The notes beneath the pieces were generated by a model that saw nothing but the letters and a program-made list of their open reading frames with translations, was not told the DNA's origin and did no database searches. The translations under genes were made by a program, and so were the position numbers. A DNA stretch of 46,158 nucleotides from an archaeon (GTDB taxonomy: Archaea; Nanobdellota; Nanobdellia; SCGC-AAA011-G17; PNOQ01): the NCBI GenBank assembly GCA_018671245.1, contig JABHIB010000005.1, forward strand, positions 1 through 46,158, given 5' to 3'. Each line of letters starts with the position of its first letter. Position 1 is the stretch's first letter. Below, one piece after another: positions 7,795-15,878 of the stretch.

Positions 7795-9362
7795 TGAAGA
7801 ATTTACCAAAACTAGACAAAAAAGAGGAAACTATATTCAAATTAGATCTTGTACCAAAATTACCTGTTTTCAAAGATGTTGAAAAAGAACAAATTGATAT
7901 TAAATATGCACTTATTGCACCATATGCGTATGCTCATATCTATTGGGATAAAAAACAAAAAGAGGTAATCTACACAATAGAAGAACCTGAGTTAGCACCC
8001 AAAGAGAAAAAAGTTCTAAACCTAATTGAAGAAGGTGTTAGAGAATTAATTAATATAAGTTATTTAGCTGTCAAAAAAGGAGAGGCAGTGATAGAGTATT
8101 TAGAAAAAAATGTTAGAGTGCTTCTAAATGAATTACGTATAACTCTAACTAAAGAATCTTATTTGAAGATAATGTATTATATTTATAGAGATTTTGTAGG
8201 ACTTGGAAGAATAGAACCTTTGATGCAAGATCAGTTAATTGAAGACATAGAATGTAATGGTGCAGAATTCCCAATTTATATAGTTCACAGAAAATTTAGA
8301 AATTTAAAGACTACTGTACAATATAATAAAATTGATGAGTTAGCATCTTTTGTTGAAAAACTGGCTCAAAAATGTGGACAGTATGTTTCATATGCTACTC
8401 CTTTGTTAGATGGTGCACTACCTGACGGAAGCAGAGTAAATGCGACTTTCACTGAAGACATAACTTCAAGAGGTCCAACTTTCACAATCAGAAAGTTCAC
8501 AAAAAAACCTTGGACACCAACACAATTAATTTATTTAAGGACACTACCTCCTGAAGTACTAGCTTACCTTTGGTTAGTTATAGAGTATGAAAGAAACATA
8601 ATGATTATTGGAGGAACAGCTTCCGGAAAAACAACGCTATTAAACGCACTAACTTTCTTTATCCCTCCTGCAGCTAGAGTTGTATCAATTGAAGATACAA
8701 GAGAGTTAAATCTGGAACATAGTAATTGGCTTCCATCTGTAGCTAGAGCAGGAGTAGGATTATCAAATTTGGTTGGACAAAAATATGGGGAAGTAACTCT
8801 ATTCAATCTTCTTAAAGAGAGTTTCAGAATGAATCCTGATTATGTTATTATCGGGGAGATAAGGGGAGAAGAGGCATACATCTTATTCCAGGGTATGGCT
8901 TCTGGACATCCTAGTTTTGGTACAATGCACGCAAATAATGTAGATACTATGATAAAAAGGCTAGAGACACCTCCGATAAATCTATCCCCTTCTTTGGTAG
9001 AAACTATGGATACAGTAGTTGTAATGACTAGTGCAAAAATGGGTGGAAAATCAGTAAGGAGAGTAAAGGAAGTATCTGAAATTATCTCGATATCTGATTC
9101 TGGAGCAAAGATAAATAATCCTTTTGTATGGGATCCTAGGACTGATTCATTCGTGGCAAATTCAGAAAGTGTAGTATTCAAAGAAATCTCATTACAACAA
9201 GGAGTTAGAGAACAAGACTTAATAGCAGAATACAATAAGAGGTCAAGACTGTTATCAAAATTATATGAAAAAAGAGTATTCGAATTTTCAGAAGTTCAAG
9301 ATATCATCAGCGAATACTATAAAAATCCGAACGCAGTTCTTCGGAGATTTGGGGTGGTCTAA
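7794..9362 (+). CDS. Type IV pilus/secretion ATPase (GspE/TadA/VirB11-like)
   Basis: A 522-residue secretion ATPase that would hydrolyse ATP at the inner face of the membrane to drive pilin assembly. The N-terminal domain contains KYALIAPYAYAHIYWD, typical of archaeal pilus ATPases. The core shows Walker A GGTASGKTTLLNA (residues ~272-284), the Asp box VSIEDTRELNLEH, Walker B NPDYVIIGEIRGEE (~345-358) and the His box GHPSFGTMHANN. All catalytic elements are intact. It differs from archaellum FlaI in being embedded with pilins and two F proteins, so an adhesive or other type IV pilus is likelier than an archaellum. Start overlaps the previous stop (TAATG). Confidence 0.93.
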   Translation: MKNLPKLDKKEETIFKLDLVPKLPVFKDVEKEQIDIKYALIAPYAYAHIYWDKKQKEVIYTIEEPELAPKEKKVLNLIEEGVRELINISYLAVKKGEAVIEYLEKNVRVLLNELRITLTKESYLKIMYYIYRDFVGLGRIEPLMQDQLIEDIECNGAEFPIYIVHRKFRNLKTTVQYNKIDELASFVEKLAQKCGQYVSYATPLLDGALPDGSRVNATFTEDITSRGPTFTIRKFTKKPWTPTQLIYLRTLPPEVLAYLWLVIEYERNIMIIGGTASGKTTLLNALTFFIPPAARVVSIEDTRELNLEHSNWLPSVARAGVGLSNLVGQKYGEVTLFNLLKESFRMNPDYVIIGEIRGEEAYILFQGMASGHPSFGTMHANNVDTMIKRLETPPINLSPSLVETMDTVVVMTSAKMGGKSVRRVKEVSEIISISDSGAKINNPFVWDPRTDSFVANSESVVFKEISLQQGVREQDLIAEYNKRSRLLSKLYEKRVFEFSEVQDIISEYYKNPNAVLRRFGVV

Positions 9363-9596
9363 TTGTCTATTGAAATGTTACATCAAAATGCTGAAACTCT
9401 AGACGAAGTTATAAAAAAATATTCTGTTTTAAAACAAAAGAGGCAGATGTTATATGACGAGATTCTAAAGACAAAAAATAATAATCGCAAAAAGGAATTA
9501 AAGGAAATAAGCTCTAGTTTAGACAAATTAAAGAATTACATTTTAGCACTTTTGACAAGCATGCAAAAACAGATAGATTCAGAAACGAAAAAATAA
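9363..9596 (+). CDS. Small coiled-coil protein between ATPase and platform genes
   Basis: This 77-residue protein is almost wholly charged helix (heptad-like DEVIKKYSVLKQKRQMLYDEI, then a second helix around LDKLKNYILALLTSM), with no membrane segment or signal. It starts with TTG at 9363 directly after the ATPase stop, with GGGGTGG as a possible Shine-Dalgarno; an ATG at 9375 is an alternative. It overlaps the next gene by one base (TAATG). I do not recognise a family. Its fixed position suggests a cytoplasmic adaptor between ATPase and platform, which is inference. Confidence 0.72.
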   Translation: MSIEMLHQNAETLDEVIKKYSVLKQKRQMLYDEILKTKNNNRKKELKEISSSLDKLKNYILALLTSMQKQIDSETKK

Positions 9597-10855
9597 TGGA
9601 AACAGATATCAAACAGAATTCAAAAAGGATATTGGAATCTTCAAGAGAGGCACTAGATTATTCTATAAAAAGAAAGAAGGAAGTTGCATCTGGTGGAAAT
9701 AAAGAAGATTTAATAGACTATGATAGGAAGATAGAGTTCCATCTATTGAAAATAAAAGACAACCTAACTGAAGTATATTCTGAGATTAAACAAACTCCAA
9801 CTGTAGAAGGGGCAAAACAACTCACTAAGCAACCTGGAGTAAGTGGGCAAGCTTTCAATACAAAGCTATCATTCACATTAAGAAAATCTTTTTTAAATGA
9901 TCTGAATTTAACACCCGAAGATTTGAAGAAATTTATAAAGAATCAAGAAAAATCAAAAACTCCTGAAGAAGAAAAAGGATACACTACTTACAAATCAAAT
10001 GCATATGCGAAGATATCGAATGCTGTTGTTGAAAGAATAACTGCTTCTGTTATTAAATCTCATAAGGATCAGTTCAAATCACTTTTCTCTGCACTAAACT
10101 CTGCAAATATGAAGATATTTTCTAGAAGCTATATAGATATGATGGTATTTTCCGCATTTCTAGCATTTCCTGTTTTCACAGTTTTAGCATTTATAATATT
10201 AAACAAGATATTATTGTCCTTATTATTAGGGGTTCTTGCTATGCCTCTAACTTTTTTAATGATGTATGGATATCCTTTCTCTGTAGTTAACTCAAGGAAA
10301 CGTCAGATAAAAAGAGAATTAGTATTTGCAATAATTCACATGTCTGCTGTAGCTGGTTCAGGGGCAGAACCTTCTAAGATCTTCAAGCTACTAATCAAAT
10401 CAAAAGAATACAAAGAACTTGACACAGAGTTCAAAAGAATTATGAATTATATGAACCTTTTTGGTTATAGTCTTTCTACATCTCTAAAAGCTGTTGCAAA
10501 AACAACACCATCTCCAGAATTTGAAGAACTTTTACATGGTATTGTTTCAACAATAGAGACTGGAGGAGATATAAAGAACTATTTATCAAACAAATCTGAC
10601 GAAGCATTGGTACAGTTTAGTCTAGATCAAAAGAAGTATTTGGAAGCTATTTCTGCATATTCTGATATGTATACAGGATTATTAATAGCTGCACCATTAC
10701 TATTTGTTGTGACTTTGGCAATCTTGGAAAAAATCTCTCCAGATCTTGGAGGAGTTCCGATAGCAACAATATCCTCATTAGGAGTTTTTGTACTAATGCC
10801 AATTTTAAATGTTATATTCGCACTATTCTTGGAGGCAAGTGGATCAGAAATATGA
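9596..10855 (+). CDS. Type II secretion F-domain platform protein, first copy
   Basis: The 419-residue protein has a soluble, charged helical N-terminus (residues ~1-175), then two membrane helices (~180-235), a T2SSF cytoplasmic helical domain (~240-350, with AIIHMSAVAGSGAEPSKIF and IVSTIETGGDIKNYL) and two C-terminal membrane helices. TadC/FlaJ-type platform proteins sit in the membrane over the ATPase and seat growing pili. It overlaps the next, shorter F-domain gene by four bases (ATGA), so the platform is two paired proteins. The long N-terminal extension is unusual and may contact the 77-residue coiled-coil protein encoded just upstream. Confidence 0.88.
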   Translation: METDIKQNSKRILESSREALDYSIKRKKEVASGGNKEDLIDYDRKIEFHLLKIKDNLTEVYSEIKQTPTVEGAKQLTKQPGVSGQAFNTKLSFTLRKSFLNDLNLTPEDLKKFIKNQEKSKTPEEEKGYTTYKSNAYAKISNAVVERITASVIKSHKDQFKSLFSALNSANMKIFSRSYIDMMVFSAFLAFPVFTVLAFIILNKILLSLLLGVLAMPLTFLMMYGYPFSVVNSRKRQIKRELVFAIIHMSAVAGSGAEPSKIFKLLIKSKEYKELDTEFKRIMNYMNLFGYSLSTSLKAVAKTTPSPEFEELLHGIVSTIETGGDIKNYLSNKSDEALVQFSLDQKKYLEAISAYSDMYTGLLIAAPLLFVVTLAILEKISPDLGGVPIATISSLGVFVLMPILNVIFALFLEASGSEI

Positions 10856-11721
10856 GATTAAAAATTAAAGCTAAACATATAGCTCTTGGAATCTTAGGTA
10901 TAGCAATCATAGTTCTAGCCTTTACGCCAATTCTTGCAGGGACGAGATGGCAAAAATCATCAATAGCAATAGGATTACTGTCAATTGCAGCACCATTCAT
11001 ATCAGATTTAGTTAAAGAGAATAAGAGACAACAAGAAGTAGAAGAAAAATTCTTAGAGTTTGTTAGGGCACTATCTAACTCTGTAAAGGCTGGAATACCT
11101 ATTCCAAAATCAATAAAGATGGTTTCAGAGGCAGATTATGGTGCACTGACTCCTCATGTAAAAAAATTAGCTAGACAATTAGAGTGGGGACTCCCCTTAA
11201 GGGATGGATTGATGACCTTTGCAAAAGATACAAAAAATAAATTAATAAAAAAATCAATAGTTATAGTTATTGAAGCAGAAAAAAGTGGAGGAAATATACA
11301 AGATGTTCTTTCTGCTGTAACCTCTTCAGTTTTACAGATGAAGAAAATAAAAGAAGAGAGAAAATCTATGGTTTTTGCACAGATTTTGCAAGGATATATT
11401 GTTTTCTTTATATTCATTGGGATAATGATTGTTCTAATGGTTTATCTTCTACCTCAGTTAGAAGGAACTGGAGGTATGATAGTTGGTCAGACTCTAGGAG
11501 ATACTGGAGGCGGAATGATGGGACTTGAAAATGATTTAACAATTGCCCCATCTCAATTAGATTATGATGTTATTTTCACAGCATTAATTTTAATTCAAGG
11601 GTTCTTCGCAGGATTGATAGTTGGGAAGTTCTCAGAAGGTGAATTCAAATACGGAATAAAACACGCACTAATCATGATTATGGGAGGGTATCTGCTCTTC
11701 GCAACAGCAACAGGATTATAA
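10852..11721 (+). CDS. Type II secretion F-domain platform protein, second copy
   Basis: A 289-residue F-domain protein: two membrane helices at residues ~8-55, a T2SSF domain (~65-170, including FVRALSNSVKAGIPIPKSIK and IEAEKSGGNIQDVL), then membrane helices at ~180-205 and 235-285. This is the complementary half of the preceding F protein, and together they correspond to the pair of T2SSF domains fused in bacterial PilC or archaellum FlaJ. It starts within the end of the upstream gene (ATGA overlap) and is followed one base later by a pilin-like gene. Confidence 0.9.
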   Translation: MRLKIKAKHIALGILGIAIIVLAFTPILAGTRWQKSSIAIGLLSIAAPFISDLVKENKRQQEVEEKFLEFVRALSNSVKAGIPIPKSIKMVSEADYGALTPHVKKLARQLEWGLPLRDGLMTFAKDTKNKLIKKSIVIVIEAEKSGGNIQDVLSAVTSSVLQMKKIKEERKSMVFAQILQGYIVFFIFIGIMIVLMVYLLPQLEGTGGMIVGQTLGDTGGGMMGLENDLTIAPSQLDYDVIFTALILIQGFFAGLIVGKFSEGEFKYGIKHALIMIMGGYLLFATATGL

Positions 11722-11722
11722 A

Positions 11723-12439
11723 ATGAATAAAAAAGGACTATCCTATATTGATTGGGCTGTAAGCTTTGGAATTTTCATAATTTATTTATTAATAGTTTTC
11801 ATACTAATAACTCCAAATCTTGCAAGAGATTATGATAATGATTTTTTAACATCAATAATAAAAGAGGGATTGGAAGAAGACACTTATTTAGAACTTTCAA
11901 TATATCCTTTATTTGTTGAGCCAGCAGGACATATGGAGGATATAACTTTAGAACTCCCCAACTCATACACTTTTCTTAATAATACAAATATGATTATCTT
12001 GGATCAATCCTCAAATAAATTAGAAATGGATGTTTCAGGAAGATATCTAAGTTTTATCTATTCCTTTGAAGCATCAAATAAGTTCACAATAATCTACTCA
12101 GATGAACTAGTCTATCCTAATGCTATTTCGAGCATGAGTCCTGCTGAGGATTTCAATTACACAATTGGTGTTAAGGGATCATTAAAGGGAATATACTTTC
12201 CATTATTCAACACACTCCCTTCAAATTACAGAGATTTAAAATCTCAATGGAATTTTCCGACATCAAAAGAGTTTGCAATAGAGATTTACGAAGGGGTGAA
12301 TCTATCTAACCAGATACTAAATTACACAAAAATAGAACCTAACCTAGACTCAACTGTAAGGGTACTTAAATGGAGCGAGTGGCAAATACATAACGATTCA
12401 AAAAGAGAGCTAGTAACAATTTTGGTGAAAACATGGTAA
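11723..12439 (+). CDS. Pilin-like / exported protein of the pilus cluster
   Basis: The 238-residue product starts MNKKGLSYIDWAVSFGIFII: basic residues with Gly5 at a plausible class III cleavage site, then a hydrophobic helix to about residue 30. The remaining ~205 residues are a beta-rich exported domain with several sequons (NNT, NYT, NLS). It is larger than a structural pilin and may be a tip or minor subunit. The acidic residue Asp10 inside the helix resembles the Glu5 that type IV pilins use to align subunits. The next gene overlaps it by seven bases. No recognised family. Confidence 0.72.
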   Translation: MNKKGLSYIDWAVSFGIFIIYLLIVFILITPNLARDYDNDFLTSIIKEGLEEDTYLELSIYPLFVEPAGHMEDITLELPNSYTFLNNTNMIILDQSSNKLEMDVSGRYLSFIYSFEASNKFTIIYSDELVYPNAISSMSPAEDFNYTIGVKGSLKGIYFPLFNTLPSNYRDLKSQWNFPTSKEFAIEIYEGVNLSNQILNYTKIEPNLDSTVRVLKWSEWQIHNDSKRELVTILVKTW

Positions 12440-12825
12440 ATAAAAAAGCATACATGAAAACTCTGGAAGCTGTAATAGCGCTAGTAATATTTCTTATGGC
12501 CATAACCTTCACAATAACAGTACATGAATCTGATCAACCTGCAGTGCCTCAAGACATAGAACTCTTACAGGATACAATATTGAATAAAATAGAGTACAAT
12601 GAAACTCTAAGGGCACAAGCATTCGCAGAGGACACTGTTCAAATGGATTTTTTCATAAACAATACTGTACAAACAAATATAGCATATAATTTTACACTAT
12701 GTACTGACACAGCAGTATGTACAATCCCTACATCAACTTCAGAGATAGTATATTCGGACAGTTTAATAATGGTAAATAATAATTCAGATGTAGTGTTAGT
12801 AAGACTAATTCTTTGGAAAAAATAA
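12433..12825 (+). CDS. Pilin-like protein, last gene of the pilus cluster
   Basis: A 130-residue protein beginning MVNKKAYMKTLEAVIALVIF: basic N-terminus, small residue Ala6, then MKTLEAVIALVIFLMAITFT. The TLEAVIALVIF run closely resembles bacterial-type pilin helices with their Glu at position +5, so it may be processed after Ala6. The mature domain is short with several sequons and one cysteine pair (LCTDTAVC). It overlaps the preceding gene by seven bases and ends the run of co-directional pilus genes. Confidence 0.72.
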   Translation: MVNKKAYMKTLEAVIALVIFLMAITFTITVHESDQPAVPQDIELLQDTILNKIEYNETLRAQAFAEDTVQMDFFINNTVQTNIAYNFTLCTDTAVCTIPTSTSEIVYSDSLIMVNNNSDVVLVRLILWKK

Positions 12826-12840
12826 GTTTTTGTCGAAAGG

Positions 12841-12853
12841 TTTAAAAGTATAA
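12841..12853 (+). promoter_or_regulatory. Promoter of the GTPase trio
   Basis: TTTAAAAGTATAA is the only TATA-like element between the pilus cluster and the GTPase gene. It predicts a transcript start near 12870, ahead of the GAGGGGTG Shine-Dalgarno at 12881-12888. Confidence 0.4.
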
Positions 12854-12958
12854 ACTAATTACTTCATTCATACAATTAAAGAGGGGTGCTTAATAATTAA
12901 AAAATTCAAAACATTTTTTTTAAAATACTTTTTCAATGTATTTGCAAAAAGGAAGGAA

Positions 12959-13525
12959 ATGAGTCTAGGATTCTATGGTCCTCCTAATGCAGGAAAAACT
13001 ACTCTAGCTAATAAGATCTGTATGGATTGGCTTGGAGAAGAGATTGGAGTAGCATCACACTTGCCGCACGAAACAAGAGAAGTGCAGATGAAAGAGGGTG
13101 TCGAGATAGAATCTGATGGTAAGAAACTAAATTTTAATATAGTTGACACACCAGGAATTGCAACAAAGATAGACTATGAAGATTTTCTAAAATTCAAATT
13201 ATCAAAAAAGAAAGCTAAATCTAGAGCAAAAGAAGCAACAAAAGGAGTTATAGATTCAATAAAATGGTTAGATAACGTTGATGCAGTTATTGTTGTTTTA
13301 GATTCAACACAAAATCCTTATTCACAAGTTAATATTACTATAATCGGAAACCTTGCAGCCAGAAATATACCTGTATTAATAGTTGCAAATAAAGTAGATC
13401 TTAAAAAATCAAAGATAAAAAAAATAGAGAACGCATTCCCTCAATACCCAATAATTGGGATTTCTGCAAAGAAAGGGAAGGGAATCGATGAGTTTTATAA
13501 GGAGTTGTTTAAACTAGTAAAATGA
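12959..13525 (+). CDS. Era-like small GTPase
   Basis: A GTP-binding protein of 188 residues from the first ATG. It has all G motifs: G1 GPPNAGKTT (residues 7-15), G3 DTPG, G4 NKVD and G5 ISAKKG. This is a TRAFAC-class switch protein; its effector is unknown. The frame stays open upstream to ATT at 12896, which stands 7 bases after a GAGGGGTG Shine-Dalgarno; from there the protein would have 21 more residues, basic and aromatic, like a membrane- or RNA-binding tail. No usual start codon exists in that stretch. It overlaps the next gene by four bases (ATGA) and forms a three-gene unit with a DUF2073 protein and a zinc-ribbon protein. Confidence 0.9.
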   Translation: MSLGFYGPPNAGKTTLANKICMDWLGEEIGVASHLPHETREVQMKEGVEIESDGKKLNFNIVDTPGIATKIDYEDFLKFKLSKKKAKSRAKEATKGVIDSIKWLDNVDAVIVVLDSTQNPYSQVNITIIGNLAARNIPVLIVANKVDLKKSKIKKIENAFPQYPIIGISAKKGKGIDEFYKELFKLVK

Positions 13526-13932
13526 TAACTTTCCAATATATCCCATACAGAGAGCATTCTGGATTAGAAACAGAAGCGAAGCTAAATAGGATAATAGATG
13601 TAGTTATGGATGAAAGAATTGTTTTGTTAGAAGGAAGGCTTAGGCCTGATGAGGAAGCACAGCTAATCGAGAAGACAATGGAAGTAATCACAAAGAAATT
13701 CAAAGGAATCTCTTTCTGTACAATTAATCCTAATCAAACACAAAGAAAAAATGGTAAGAAAAAAGAAGACCCATTTTCAACAAAATTAAAAGATGGATTC
13801 TATAAAATTCTAATGGGTAGAAGGGAAGGACTAACTATCATAGGTCCCGCAACTATAATAAAAGAGATAAGAAAAGACCCATCTAAGATAGAGTTACTAA
13901 CTAAGGCACCTCGAAGAAGGAGAAAGAAATAA
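13522..13932 (+). CDS. DUF2073 / OapB-like protein
   Basis: The 136-residue protein has the features I associate with the archaeal DUF2073 family: start MITFQYIPYREHSGLETEAKL, central DERIVLLEGRLRPDEEAQLI and C-terminal GLTIIGPATIIKEIRKDP with a basic RRRRKK end. I recall database names linking this family to OapB, a protein that binds the bacterial OLE RNA; that link is from memory and unverified. The basic tail fits RNA or membrane contact. It is coupled to the GTPase upstream (ATGA) and to the zinc-ribbon gene downstream (TAATG). Confidence 0.8.
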   Translation: MITFQYIPYREHSGLETEAKLNRIIDVVMDERIVLLEGRLRPDEEAQLIEKTMEVITKKFKGISFCTINPNQTQRKNGKKKEDPFSTKLKDGFYKILMGRREGLTIIGPATIIKEIRKDPSKIELLTKAPRRRRKK

Positions 13933-14315
13933 TGCCTCATCAGTGTGTAAGATGTGGTTCAATGCTTGATGACGGTGCAAAAGAATTATTATCTGGATGT
14001 TCTTGTGGCGGAAGGTTCTTTTTCTTTATGAAAAAGGAGAAGATTAAAGAGGCACAAGAGATGTCTACAACCTTAACAAAAGAAGATAGGGTACAGATAG
14101 AGAAGGATGTTGCAGAAATTGTAGGTGATCATGATCCTGATCAACCAGTATTTTTAGATATTGAGTCAGTTAGAGTTCTAAAACCTGGCAAATATGAGAT
14201 TGACCTTGTTGAATTATTTAAGGGAAAACCTGTAGTTTACAAGGTAGAAGATGGGAAATACTTGATAGATTTGGACGCCACACTTAATTCTAAAAAAGAA
14301 AGAAAGAAATACTAA
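13932..14315 (+). CDS. Zinc-ribbon protein of the GTPase trio (OapC-like)
   Basis: A 127-residue protein with an N-terminal zinc ribbon: CVRCG at residues ~5-9 and CSCGGRFFFF at ~23-32 provide four cysteines, followed by a helical charged middle and a small beta domain at ~70-120. I recall this type being named OapC-like in archaeal annotations (unverified). The start codon overlaps the stop of the DUF2073 gene, so the three proteins are probably made together and act in one complex, whose role is unknown. Confidence 0.8.
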   Translation: MPHQCVRCGSMLDDGAKELLSGCSCGGRFFFFMKKEKIKEAQEMSTTLTKEDRVQIEKDVAEIVGDHDPDQPVFLDIESVRVLKPGKYEIDLVELFKGKPVVYKVEDGKYLIDLDATLNSKKERKKY

Positions 14316-14368
14316 AAATCATCCTAAAAATTACATCATATTTTAGAGGATTTGTTGTCACCACAAGG

Positions 14369-14376
14369 TTTATATA
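14369..14376 (+). promoter_or_regulatory. TATA box of the 436-residue surface protein gene
   Basis: TTTATATA is preceded by the purine-rich CCACAAGG and lies about 55 bases before the ATG, predicting a leader of roughly 30 bases that contains the Shine-Dalgarno. Confidence 0.55.
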
Positions 14377-14403
14377 CCCTTCCCTACTAATTGAGTACAA
14401 CAA

Positions 14404-14420
14404 CCTTGACTAAGGAGGGG
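14404..14420 (+). promoter_or_regulatory. Strong Shine-Dalgarno with a small overlapping hairpin
   Basis: GGAGGGG at 14414-14420 is 7 bases before the ATG at 14428. CCTT (14404-14407) can pair with AAGG (14412-14415) across loop GACT and so partly cover the site; four pairs is weak. Confidence 0.5.
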
Positions 14421-14427
14421 TTAATAA

Positions 14428-15738
14428 ATGAAAGGATATAAAATAATGACTGCAATGTTACTAGTATTAGTTATTTTACTAGGATTTGCGGGAACCACAA
14501 TTGCGAATAGCGTAGAGAACACTGATAAATCAGCAAACTATTCTATAGAAGAAGTATCTATCAATGGATTTGATTTCGATGAAGAGGACTTTGTATTCAC
14601 TCTGGAAAGAGGAGATACATTAGAACTTGAAGTTTTATTGAAAGCAGATGGAGCGGTAGAGGATGTTAGAATTGAAGCTACTTTAGAAGACAGTGAATAC
14701 GATCTAGAATCTAAAACATCAAAATTCGATGTTGTAGAAAACGGATACTACGTAAAGACTTTAACAATTGAACTACCTGAAGATTTGGAAGTAGGTAATC
14801 ATAGTTTAGATATCGAAGCTTACAATTACGATAGTAATAATAAGCGTGAGTACACTTTATTCAGAGCAACAATAAATGTTGAATTAAGTAATACTTTAGA
14901 GATCTATGATCTTGTTTTCACACCAAGAGATCTTAACGTTGAAGCTGGCGAAATTATGTTTGCTAGTGTAGGTGTAAGAAATCTAGGAGATTTACAAGAT
15001 GATGTGAGAGTTTACATGAGTATTCCAGAGTTAAATTTGGAAGACTACACAACTCTATTTGATCTATATTCAGAAGAAGATTATAACAATGATTCTGATG
15101 ATGACTACAAAGTTCATAAAGATTTAGCAATGTTAATACCTTCTGGCACACAAGCTGGTGAGTATGATGTTGTAATCGAAGTTGTTTACGATGACGGAGA
15201 TGAAGTAGTTACAGAAACTGAAACTATTGTGATTGGTGGTGCGGCAGCTACAACTGATGATGCTATTGTAAGCATTGATGTTGAATCCCAGAACATAGTA
15301 CGGGGTAGCGGTGCAGTTTACAGATTACTTTTTGCCAACCTTGATTCAGGTGCAATAACTTACACTGTAGAAGTGGAAGATATTAGTGCTTGGGGAACAG
15401 CAAGAGCCGATCCTTTAACTTTGACTGTAAGTTCAGACGACAGTGGAGAAATGTTCATATATGTTTATGCAAACGAAGATGCAAGTTATGAATCAAATGA
15501 ATTCACTGTTAAAGTATTGTCTGGCAGTTCTGTAGTCAAAGAATTCAGCCTAACAGCTAACGTAATTGAATCAGTAAACACTTCTGGTTTGGATGATGTT
15601 AGAGTTGGTCTTGAGATCGGATTCGCTGTTTTGTTAGTCATTCTAGTAATTCTAGGAATAGTTCTAATGGCTAAAAAATTAGGCAAAGGTAATGATGGTG
15701 AAGAACCATTAATCGAAGAAGGACAAAGTTATTACTAG
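14428..15738 (+). CDS. Membrane-anchored surface protein (S-layer-like)
   Basis: The 436-residue product has a Sec-type signal peptide (MKGYKIMTAMLLVLVILLGF, cleavage near residue 26), about 360 residues of extracellular beta-sandwich sequence rich in Asp and Glu, and a single membrane helix at ~392-415 followed by a short cytoplasmic tail. At least two or three immunoglobulin-like repeats can be seen (LVFTPRDLNVEAGEIMFASV, IVSIDVESQNIVRGSGAVYR), of the kind grouped as COG1361/CARDB-like surface domains. The strong Shine-Dalgarno and own promoter suggest abundant expression; it may be an S-layer-like or envelope protein. It has few cysteines, unlike the next large surface protein. Confidence 0.78.
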   Translation: MKGYKIMTAMLLVLVILLGFAGTTIANSVENTDKSANYSIEEVSINGFDFDEEDFVFTLERGDTLELEVLLKADGAVEDVRIEATLEDSEYDLESKTSKFDVVENGYYVKTLTIELPEDLEVGNHSLDIEAYNYDSNNKREYTLFRATINVELSNTLEIYDLVFTPRDLNVEAGEIMFASVGVRNLGDLQDDVRVYMSIPELNLEDYTTLFDLYSEEDYNNDSDDDYKVHKDLAMLIPSGTQAGEYDVVIEVVYDDGDEVVTETETIVIGGAAATTDDAIVSIDVESQNIVRGSGAVYRLLFANLDSGAITYTVEVEDISAWGTARADPLTLTVSSDDSGEMFIYVYANEDASYESNEFTVKVLSGSSVVKEFSLTANVIESVNTSGLDDVRVGLEIGFAVLLVILVILGIVLMAKKLGKGNDGEEPLIEEGQSYY

Positions 15739-15789
15739 TTCTTCTTTCTTTTTCTTTTTTTTTATTTTTTTTATTTTTTGTTCATTTCT
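15739..15789 (+). terminator. T-rich terminator after the 436-residue surface protein gene
   Basis: About 50 bases consisting almost only of T with a few C, A and G follow directly after the stop codon, including unbroken runs of eight or nine T. This is a strong archaeal oligo-T terminator. Confidence 0.7.
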
Positions 15790-15800
15790 TTTAAAAACAG

Positions 15801-15820
15801 TTTATAAATATTTATAAATA
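15801..15820 (+). promoter_or_regulatory. Tandem duplicate TATA boxes
   Basis: The ten-base TTTATAAATA occurs twice back to back. A start about 25 bases downstream would give a leader of about 70 bases for the 846-residue surface protein, containing the hairpin at 15879-15900. Confidence 0.5.
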
Positions 15821-15860
15821 AATTATAGTGAATCATATACTTTAAATCTCAATAGTGTTT

Positions 15861-15870
15861 TTATATAAAA
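15861..15870 (+). promoter_or_regulatory. Second TATA element before the 846-residue surface protein
   Basis: TTATATAAAA lies closer to the gene. Transcription from it would start near 15890-15895, within or after the hairpin loop, so that the Shine-Dalgarno would be free. Confidence 0.4.
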
Positions 15871-15878
15871 CTCAGTTT

